From: Philopedon plagiatum
Taxonomy: Eukaryota; Arthropoda; Insecta; Coleoptera; Curculionidae
DNA length: 64,000 nucleotides
NCBI GenBank assembly: GCA_963971165.1
Contig: OZ020190.1
Location: forward strand, 26,116,092-26,180,091
Reading direction: 5' to 3'
The notes beneath the pieces were generated by a model. The model searched no databases and had not been told where the DNA came from. It saw only the letters and a program-made list of their open reading frames with translations. The position numbers and the translations under genes were made by a program. Below are positions 55,467-64,000 of this stretch, in pieces (the first letter of the stretch is position 1; every line of letters begins with the position of its first letter).

Positions 55467-57541
55467 TAGGACAGGAGACAAAGAGAACGTGATAAAGATA
55501 ACATATTAAATTTACGTACACAATGTCATAGAAAATAGTGTCAATATAATACAATAGAAGCTAGGCAACAAAAGAGTAGTATTAGTATATTATTCTCCGA
55601 GAAAGAAAGTGTTTTATTACTTTCGAGAGATAAGATAGTTGACCAAGGCGCAAAGCGCCGAGGTCAACTTAAGACAGGAATGAAATTTGTATCCAGGTTT
55701 GTATAGGTACTGTTTTATTTTCAACCGTAATTTTTTTATTTTATCTTGTATTTTTTGATTTCTTTGAAAAAAAAATTAGTCGACCATGACATCTATTTGC
55801 GAGTGACCGATGTCACAGAGATGTTTTGTCCAGAATATTTATTAGACAAGTCGTCAAGTTGGCAAAATTTTTGAAGCTATGCGATGGTTGCTTCGGGGTT
55901 CCCAAAAGTTGTTAGAAATAAACACGTCACCGAACCGTCGCGTCGCGTCGGCGCACAGTAGGACAACGATAAGACAAAATTCAACTTGTGATACGTCATA
56001 TACTGCATATACATACATATATGCAAATGTGTACTATTCAATAAAAGTGAGTACCAAAGCATAAAAAAATAGTAAGTATATTAATACATTTGTCAACAAC
56101 GCATGTGCCTTTGTGTGTCGCCCTGATCAGTAAAATAAGTTGTAGAGCGCCTTTTACTGATACCCTAAATTGAAGTGATTAGTCGTGATTCTTGTGCGTG
56201 GTGCTAAACTTCTACCCATGGTAAAGAATATGCAAGCTTTGTACTGTTTTTTGATAATTAATTTTACCCTAAAGTTACAACCTAAAGATCTGATTAATTC
56301 AAAAAGAGGTATATGCATTTGTTTTGAAAACTATTAGGATTTTAAAGTTTATGAGGACGTTACTAAAAATGCCCAAAAATGTCCATTGAGGTTTTGATCT
56401 TTTATCATTACGTTATGTTTCCTCCTTTTACTTTTGTGTATCTTCATCTGCGCAAAAGTGCATGAAAGTGTGTTTTTTAAATCTTGTTGAACAGGGTACC
56501 GCAATAAAAAATGCCGTCTTTTGTGATGCCTGATGGGTAACAGCACCAAAGGAGGAAAAAGAAAGAACAGTTTGACAAGAAATGATGAGACTATATTTCA
56601 AACCCTTCTAAGGCTTCTAAGGCTACGGAACTGTTACCGTCAAAAGATTCACGTGACAGCAAAAAAGAGTCTGATAGTAGCAGTCATGAGGTCTTTCATT
56701 AGCCAGTTTCTGTCATCCCAGTTATATTTTGGCCAATACAGTTTGTAATTTGGAATTAGGTTTATTAGTATGGTAATTTTTTGTCCATAATGGTTAATTA
56801 AATACATTTATGTATCTAATATAATGGGTGCGGTATGATACTTATGTTTCTATGTGTATGTTTGTGTGAGGGATTTAACATTTCTGTCATCTTAATTGCA
56901 TATTCAAAAAAATACATTTTCGGTTTATGTTTTACAAAGTATTGCGGGCCGTTTTTCCCAATAAACCATTTAACCAACAAACAGTGGCGTATTTAGGTTC
57001 AGTGCCGCCACGGGCTACTTAAATTGGGTTGCCCCTACCGTCAGTATTTCTTCACATTTTACATTAAAGTGAAGAGATATTTGCCGCCCCTACAATTCTG
57101 CCGCCCTGGGATACGTAAATATGCCCCCGCCAACAAAGCAACCTTTATACAAATTTATATTAAAAATGTTATATCTAAAAGTGAACCGTTTATGTTATTT
57201 CTAAAAATTTTCGGACTGAAATTCCTATTCTTGTTTATATTTTTATTATTTAAAAATGTTATTATTTTCAAGTATTTTTCCTTCACTTACAAAGAAAAAT
57301 TTTTTGTGACCCTCTGTAAAGTTTATAAATATTAATTTATGTTTACTATAATGTAAACCTTTCCATATCACATTGATACCATATAAAATAAACTCAACAA
57401 ATGAATCCAAAGGGGAGTTTCAGATTTTTGTCAATTTTCCCTATTGTTTGTTCCACTGTGCAGAGTCGTGTCGCAGCTTTTTAGCTTTTTCAAAGAAAAT
57501 TAATAATAATATGTCAAGCGATAGTAGAAACCAGCTTAACT
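55467..57541. other. No gene recognised
   Basis: About 2 kb, mostly AT-rich. CAGTGGCGTATTTAGG at 56985 and GGATACGTAAATATGCCCCC near 57110 look like ends of a small inverted element of about 150 bp. No coding signal. Confidence 0.4.
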
Positions 57542-58224
57542 GTACAGGGATATTCATTATATTTTGACACCCACCTACAGCTCTTATTACGAGCTATAGA
57601 AAAAAACTTTAAATACAAAAGTTTTAGGTTTTTTCACGTAGTATCTTTTGGTAATAGCGGAAATAAAAAATTGACTTTACAACATTGAAAAAATTAATTG
57701 AGTTATATTTTTTTAAATGGAACACCCTGTATATTATTAACTCAAATGAAAGATCTCCTTGTTCTGATTTCAAATATATATAATTTGTTGGCATTTGGTT
57801 CAGCCACTTTTGAAATATTTGAGTTTATAACTTATTTTTCCACAATTGGAGATCATGTCATTAAAGTTTGTTGCTTTAATAATAATATAATCAAGTTGCC
57901 TTGAAAACGTATTGTTGTAGTGTAAATAAAGTATTTTTTTAAACTGAAATATTTCAAAAGTGGCTGAACCAAATGCCAACAAATTATATATATTTGAAAT
58001 CAGAACAAAGAGATCTTTCATTTGAGATAATAATATACAGGGTGTTCCATTTTAAAAAATATAACTCAATTCATTTTTTCAATGTTGTAAAGTCGATTTT
58101 TTATTTCCGCTATTACTAAAAGATACTACGTGAAAAAACCTAAAACTTTTGTATTTAAAGTTTTTTCTATAACTCGTAATAAGAGCTGTAGATGGGTGTC
58201 AAAATATAATGAATCACCCTGTAC
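57542..58224. mobile_element. 683-bp palindrome made of two inverted MITEs
   Basis: The arms are reverse complements for about 285 bp each. The outer ends are GTACAGGG and CCCTGTAC. Each arm also contains an inner CCCTGTA/TACAGGG end (57725-57731 and 58036-58042). So 57543-57731 and 58036-58223 are each complete elements of about 190 bp with TACAGGG...CCCTGTA ends, placed in opposite orientation around a 304-bp centre that is itself largely palindromic. Open frames at 57698 (+) and 57800 (-) encode the same peptide because of the symmetry. Confidence 0.88.
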
Positions 58225-58744
58225 TCCTCCTGAACTTAAGAAAAAAGCTAGGAAGGAAGAGGAAAATTTGCTGCCCGAAAAAGTAGGGAGCGTTACGAAA
58301 AAACCTTTAAAATGTACGAAAACTGGTTTACGGAGAAAAACGCAAGAAATATTGCCTTTTGTTCTACTGCTCATTTTGGCGATATGGGCAAAGATAGGAA
58401 ACCATCTATACTTTGGTCAATGTACAGCATGATAAAGACCATATTCACTCTCAGGAAGAGGGATGATATTTCAAAATTTGCAAAGCTCTTCGCCTTCCTA
58501 AAGAAACAAAATGTCGGTTCCAACCCAACAAAGTCTAACAGAAGATTCAAGAAATAATATAAAAGATTTTCTACAAAACGCACCAAATGAATTTCTTCCT
58601 TTCAAGGTAAGAAATTTTACAATTTATTTAAAAAACAAAACATAAAAAATATTTTTTTTTCATTATAGTTTCTAATTATTCCTTTTTCTATTGTTTTAGG
58701 TGACGCTTGTAGTCACATCAAAGGCATCCCGAAGTAATATTTAA
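58225..58744 (+). pseudogene. Tyrosine-recombinase-like gene fragment with an intron
   Basis: The plus strand starts at the palindrome's right edge with PPELKKKARKEEENLLPEK. A one-base shift leads to SRERYEKTFKMYENWFTEKN; the frame continues GDMGKDRKPSILWSMYSMIK and DISKFAKLFAFLKKQNVG. A further shift gives SLTEDSRNNIKDFLQNAPNE and FLPFK, then a GTAAGA donor (58607), a 93-bp intron ending TTGTTTTAG (58699), and VTLVVTSKASRSNI with a stop at 58742-58744. I recall this layout from Crypton-like tyrosine recombinase genes of insects: a SAM-like core-binding domain followed by the start of the catalytic domain. The catalytic Arg region (usual ACRxxEL) is degraded and the rest is absent. Confidence 0.55.
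58607..58699 (+). other. Intron of the recombinase-like fragment
   Basis: GTAAGAAATT at the 5' side, a T-rich tract and TTTTAG at the 3' side, 93 bp, phase 0. The frame reads across both sides in family order. Confidence 0.5.
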
Positions 58745-59999
58745 AATTTGCTAATATTACTTTACGCAGAAAGATCGTTTTCTTATTATACCCACACATT
58801 TTCATAACACGTGCGGCTTTTGAACGAAACCAACACGCTAAGAAAAAGTAATAATATAACAACATAATGGAATAACAGTTTGTCCACTAAACAGTGGGTA
58901 AATATTTTTTAAACAATGCATAATGTGAAGTGATGCAAACAAAACGAAACCATAAAAGTAGTCTTTTTTATGTTAGTGTTGCTTAAAATATTTCAAGAGC
59001 AGCACAATATTCTTTTTGTGATATACCAGACACTATAAATTCCAGAACAAAAGCAGGACACAACAGTTAATACTTCCTAACTTTTGAACTAGCTAATGAT
59101 TTTTTTACCTTCACGTGGCAATTTGGAGCTGGATTCTTGTCTACTTTTAATTTTTTTTATTTAAATGAAAGCTCTATGTACATATACACGGTGTTATATA
59201 ATTCACTGCACATATTTGAATGAGTGACTCCTGGGTTAGTCTACAGACATACCCAATACTTTTTCCCTCAAATCGCAATTTTTTTTTATTTTAAAAAATA
59301 CTCAAATACCGGCCCTTATCCGACGCATCTGAAGAGCCTGACGTTAAGGGCTCTAATATTATAAAGAAAAAACAAATGATCCAGTCGGGGCATTGCCAAA
59401 CTTCAACAATATTGACATCTCAGTTTTTTATCCGTCTTTGTGAAAACCGAAAATAATCAAAGGTATTTTTAATTCCACAGACGGAATTTATCGAAGATTT
59501 ATCAAAGATGTGTATTTTAATTTGATAGGTGCAAGTTTCTTACTTAATATCGGAAAATATGGAACTCGTGAATTCGGTTGAAATTGTAACCAGAACAAAA
59601 TAGGTTATGTTGTACCATTAACACAAAGAATAGCCACTTACCTATTACGTTATTTACTAATGAGGTTAGCATACTACTAGCTTAAACCTTTTGCCTTTCA
59701 AAAAATGTTATAAATGAAACAATAAATTATTTATATCCGAGTTTAAAACATACTTCGTGAAAGTTCTTTCACCGCGCTTCAAAATTTTACTGCACCACAA
59801 AAAATCACCCATCTATATTACTTTTTGGTAGGGTTCTGCCCTCGGTATTATAAATAAACTAACGGTTTTCGTCAATATTATAATTTATAACACAATTTAG
59901 CATACTAAAATGTGACAAATTACAACTTCTTCTGCACACCACATGATTTTTGACAAGCAACTACGACATAACTGCGGAATATATCTATTTTTGATCTCG
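58745..59999. other. No gene recognised
   Basis: AT-rich. A reversed partial copy of the dispersed-repeat end (GGTGTTATATAATTCACTGC) lies near 59190. Confidence 0.4.
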
Positions 60000-60569
60000 C
60001 TCTTGCTCGCTTTCTTTGTCCGTCTCTTTCTGTTGTGTTGGAAAGCTGACCGGAATATCTTTTAACATTAGGGAGAATTTGCCAGAATAAATTGCGGATA
60101 CGCTAATTAATGAACGATAAAATTTAGATTTTCAGTGTTTACCTCATTTGCTAAATGAATCTATAAGCCTACCAGAGATTTTAATTTTTAGGTCTTTTTT
60201 TATAAATCATGTCATAGAAACGCCACCTTAAATTTTATCGTTTTTGGCTTAACGTTGCTAGTTGCAAAAGCTCACTATGAAGTATTTTGGCTTCGCCGTA
60301 GTTCGCAGCTTGGCGATTCAAACTGAGAACAGCGTGGCGTCCTATTCAGGCGCATGACTAGGGGAATGTTTTCGTTTCGTCCTTGTCTTCATTATCGCAT
60401 TATTTGGCGTCTTTGTCAGTTTTGTGGTCAATTTCTACCCCCGCTAAACATCAGCTGATTGCAGGTGGCTTCATTAATTTCAGTCGCCAATAATTTTTAA
60501 TTTCCTTTTAAATTAGTTCCAAGTTTTTCACAACAAACTCCTTGTTTTTTTGTGGTTTTTGAATAGTGC

Positions 60570-60860
60570 TGTAGTAAAAAATCGTCGTGGATTCTTTTAA
60601 GCATTGTATTTAATTAGTTAGTGGAATATTTGTTTCATTAATGACAATACCTACGGTTTTGTTAGTATTGTGTATCGTGTCAAGTTTAATGTAAACATCT
60701 TTTTATAATAAGGGAAGTGAATTTTACAGAGCTTTTAGTTTAAAAGTGAAAAAACATAAGTTTTCAGTTTGTAATAGTAGTGACAAATACCGTGAAATAT
60801 TTTAAATTTTTTGTTTGATGCATTACTGGAACTTTTTTAGTATAGTCAGGCATTAGTTCC
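60570..60860. repeat. Diverged dispersed repeat
   Basis: Matches 28990-29250 in block order (GGATTCTTTTAAGCATTGTA-like, TTTAATTAGTTAGTGGAATA, CATAAGTTTTCA). Sequence back to about 60000 may belong to the same family. Non-coding in both copies. Confidence 0.55.
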
Positions 60861-62337
60861 TTGCATTAAATTAATGGCCGTACTGTTTGTCAATGTTTTT
60901 TAGAACCTATATTGGTATGTTCAAAAGAAGTGTATTTTGAAGAGATTTTACTACAAAGGTAATAATAATATTATTTCTTACTCTAACTTGTTACATAAAA
61001 AAATATTGATAGAATTGGCAACTTACTCAGTATGTGTTTCTTGCCAGTGGCGGGTACCGCAGGTTTGAGAAAATTTAAGGGGCCATTACAAGCTTATTAT
61101 TGCGAAGCCCATTTATGTCTAGTTTTCTTCAATATGAATTCATATAAGGATTCACCAGTTTGAATATATGCAGTGAATTTCATAACATCCTGTATAGCTA
61201 CTTCTTAAAGTCTGATCACTTGAGTTATGCAGAATTGAAAGAAAGAATGATACAGGATAAAACTTAAAACTTGATTTGTCCGGTAATTTCTTAGTGACCA
61301 TAACCTTACATCAATTTTTTGAGGTTTTTCAAGCATCAACCTTACCAACTCACCTTTCTGTTGTTTTCCCTTAGGAGAACATTGTTCAATCCCCTGTCAA
61401 GCTAATTCAGTGGCTGGGATATAACCATAATTATAGATTAGTCGGGTCTGCAGGCTATATTGAATTATTTGCCAAACCGCAACAATTCAACGGCATTTTC
61501 ATTATGTGGCTTAGCGGTCGAAAATAGTACACATCCATAAAAATCCGGAAATAAGTAAACGTATATAAAAACGGTTGAAAAAGGGCAAATGACGTCTACA
61601 AAATTGTATCGGCTACGTTGTGGGCAAAAAAAAATGTTTTGATTATAGAAAGAGAATCGCTTTATTTTTATATGCCTACAGAGTGGCATATTTTTAACAT
61701 GTTCTGGTTTTTCAAATTTATTTTAGCATTTTTAACGGGATTTTACGCTAGTTAGGCATAAGTACACGATAATTTTACTATTCAACAAACTTGAACTTTT
61801 TTCAACTAAAATTGATGAAAACAGCTGGATTCAAAGCATTTTGTGACCCGGTTGGGTTTGATTAGTAGTCACCAGACTTAGTATATGACCCAATGCCTAG
61901 GCGTAGTATTTTGTGTATAACGTTTTTGACAAAGGTCGAAATATATTTGCAGTACATGTGATTTGGGGTTTTTCTCAAAGACCTAATCCAAACCTTCAAC
62001 AATCGGTCCAGTGCAAACTATACTTGCTCAATTAGTGTTCCGTGCCATCAGTTAAACAACGGTTAACCTTAACCCAAGCAAGCCCGATCTCTGCCCATCT
62101 GCCGCGCTACCCGCCGCCACTACCGCTCCCCGCCCACATCGCGTATGCGCGAAACTGAGTCGGGAGCGTTTCGACTGAGAAGAATCAAGGATTTTGAAAA
62201 ACGTGTAAAACCAAAAGTCGTTCCTTACATCGTGCGAAATATTTTTTGTCAAGAAACTTTTCTCTTAAACCAATGGTTCAGCGGTTATAAGGAAATAAAC
62301 AACTAAATTGTCTATAACAATTGATCGCGTTAGAATT
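60861..62337. other. No gene; partial dispersed repeat
   Basis: 61130-61196 repeats the end of copies A and B (TTTGAATATATGCAGTGAAT, CATAACATCCTGTATA). The rest is AT-rich without a supported feature. Confidence 0.45.
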
Positions 62338-62725
62338 TTTCAATGCTGATAGTTTCCGTTCACTCTACACCTAATTCTTAATGTTCATGATTTTTTTCAG
62401 ATTTTTCTAATCGATTCTTCTGGTGATAAAGGTGGGGGTAGCAATTTTTAAGCGTTTTCCCCAAAAAGTGTTTAAAAAAATGTATAAAAAATACATCATA
62501 TACCCGTATATTCTTGAATTCGTGCTTCAATAAGCTTTCATTTGATACCCTGCCCAATACCCTTAAAAAATGTCCATGCCCCACTCTACCCCCTGAAATT
62601 AACCCCCAGAATTAAAATTTAACTTTTTATACTTCACGATTAGAATTGGGCCACCACACTCTATCTCTGTGCTAAATTTCAAATTTGTCGTCAAATAGTT
62701 TCCGAAAAAATCGCGTGTGACGGAC

Positions 62726-62768
62726 GGACGGACGAACGGACGGGTGGACGGGCGGTCGGACGGACGAA
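62726..62768. repeat. Imperfect (GGAC)n microsatellite
   Basis: A run of GGAC units with single-base variants (GAAC, GGTGGAC, GGCGGTC), unusually GC-rich here. A stem-loop follows at 62788-62808. Confidence 0.9.
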
Positions 62769-62787
62769 GACCGCAGTGATTCTATAA

Positions 62788-62808
62788 GTGTTCCGTTTGA
62801 CGGAACAC
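62788..62808. repeat. Perfect 9-bp stem-loop
   Basis: GTGTTCCGT, TTG, ACGGAACAC. Placed 20 bp after the (GGAC)n tract; together they may mark the end of an unrecognised repeat family. Confidence 0.6.
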
Positions 62809-63599
62809 TGAAAATGGTACGCCAGTACCAAGTCTGTGGAAAAACGGATTCTTTCCATCGGGACCTTTTCACAGATTTGTTTGGTTTAATATAGACGGCT
62901 CAGACAGCCATGGCGACGGCGCGCAACGTCGGATATTTAGCGTTCTCTATCTCATCTTTCTTTATCCAGCACATGCATTATGTATCAATCGAAACAGAAG
63001 GTCAGTTATAGATGAATGGCGTCGTTTTCTCCTAGTGAAGGTCGATTAAAAATGATGCTAAAAATGTATCGGTCGAATGTTGCAACCTTCTGTATAAAAG
63101 GTTCAATAATATCTCATACGGTCCCTTAATTATGTTTAAAAAATCCAGTGTGATACTGTTTTCAATATTTCACTACTGTAACCGAATTTACTACTCCTAC
63201 TCTACTTCTGTTACTGTTGTGTTTATATGATACATCAGTCTTGTTAAAATATTTCCTATTTACGTTTTACTGCCGATCAGTTTTGTTATCGGCTCTATGA
63301 ATTTTAACTGGGTCATGGTGATTCTGTTTATGGCTTTTTAAGCAAAAAATAAAGCTCACATAAATATGTGAAACCGCCAAATTTAAACGCCGATTTTCCA
63401 GTCCGAAGCCCTTTTCCAACTGCCGATGCCGATGTGTACATGATATTCCCGTAGTTAACCATTGCAATTTTCTACATGACGGCGCGGTTTTGCGAGCTTA
63501 GTGTGAATTAGGTAAGTAAATAAAATCGATGAAAATGCAAACGTTGCACGATGGTCGAGATAAAATGCTTCTTTTTTCTACAGGGTCCAATTTGGAGGT
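62809..63599. other. No gene recognised
   Basis: No supported coding region. A GTAAGT at 63512 could be a splice donor of a transcript running out of the window, but nothing supports it. Confidence 0.35.
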
Positions 63600-63856
63600 T
63601 CTTTCTACTAACACATTTTTTCACTTAAAATTCAAAAACTCTCGACAAAATTATGTAAAATTTGTTTAGAAAAAATAATAAATAAAATACCTAAACGTGT
63701 TCATTTCTTCTTAGGGGGGCAGGCGAACCAAAATTTAAACTTTTTTTTCGCAAATTACAAAATATCTTTTTCTTTACGAAAACATTGCTAATAGGCTTAC
63801 TATTTATTAAAACCGCTGAACTTGACATAGGTCCTGTAAGTAGCAACAGAGATACA
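63600..63856. mobile_element. Half copy of the palindromic hAT MITE
   Basis: Aligns with 29607-29870: CTTTCTACTAACACATTTTT, TGTAAAATTTGTTTAGAAAA, TAATAAATAAAATA, TTCGCAAATT and TAGCAACAGAGATA in the same order. It lacks the left arm and the CAGGCGCGG ends. Older than the intact copy, with many substitutions. Confidence 0.85.
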
Positions 63857-64000
63857 CTGAAAAAATTTTAGTACATAATATTAATGAATGCTGAACATTA
63901 AAAAAAATACATTGACTCAATGAATTATTTCATTAATTCGATAACGTTATTTGCATAAATTAAAAACTGGTTCATCAAATTAATGAATGTTCATTCATTA
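63857..64000. other. Window end, AT-rich
   Basis: Several ATTAATGAATG-type motifs in both orientations. They could be the start of another small repeat, cut by the window edge. Confidence 0.3.

Noticed and set aside
62788..62808. Helitron 3' hairpin or transcription terminator
   Set aside because: The required CTRR end after the hairpin is not present and no matching 5' TC end was seen; bacterial-type terminators do not apply.
63430..63520. First exon of a gene leaving the window on the right
   Set aside because: Only a GTAAGT donor-like site; no coding or promoter evidence.

Overview
The window is AT-rich, intron-containing, transposon-dense eukaryotic DNA. It most likely comes from an insect, and the repeat load would suit a large beetle-like genome. 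The insect call rests on the one clear host gene, a facilitated trehalose transporter (Tret1-like), and on the mix of mobile elements (mariner/Tc1, hAT, piggyBac, jockey-type LINEs, a Ty3/gypsy-type LTR element). The order is a guess.

Host gene: one plus-strand gene spans about 25.7-42.8 kb. Four exons are clear from continuous protein homology and GT/AG splice sites (26423-26555, 27648-27824, 40570-40849, 41862-42672). A fifth 5' mini-exon (25722-25748, nine codons) is proposed. Joined in silico they give 475 codons plus a stop with no frame break, the usual size for a 12-helix sugar transporter. An AATAAA lies 125 bp after the stop codon. The third intron is 12.7 kb and holds much of the repeat content.

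Left part (1-25 kb): small inverted-repeat elements, two hAT TTF-type zinc-finger remnants (488 and 4441), a 2-kb DNA transposon with a broken minus-strand gene (2174-4127), a 147-bp minisatellite (6605), two dead LINE fragments (8.7-9.6 kb minus; 11.7-13.1 kb plus, with RNase H), a hAT end (13139-14149), a nested inverted/direct repeat (14311-15320), an 0.9-kb TIR element with a GC-rich insert (17760), two mariner-family transposase relics (19874, 21783) and a 765-bp hairpin (24286).

Intron 3 (27.8-40.6 kb): a 613-bp palindromic hAT-type MITE with an exact 8-bp target duplication (29274), an internally deleted LTR retrotransposon with near-identical LTRs inside a (TA)n tract (30630-34015), two more inverted-repeat elements (35031, 36900) and further (TA)n tracts.

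Right part (42.9-64 kb): a 358-bp tandem duplication, several TIR elements, a piggyBac zinc-ribbon relic (49327), a jockey reverse-transcriptase relic (52678), a hAT C-terminal relic (54405), a palindrome built from two inverted MITEs (57542) that abuts a broken tyrosine-recombinase-like gene with an intron (58225), and partial copies of families seen earlier. No tRNA, rRNA, CRISPR or bacterial-style operon was seen. The features do not form a pathway: this is one transporter gene in a landscape of decayed and a few young mobile elements. I found no convincing new multi-gene system. The best leads are the 2-kb transposon, the hairpin elements and the recombinase-like gene.
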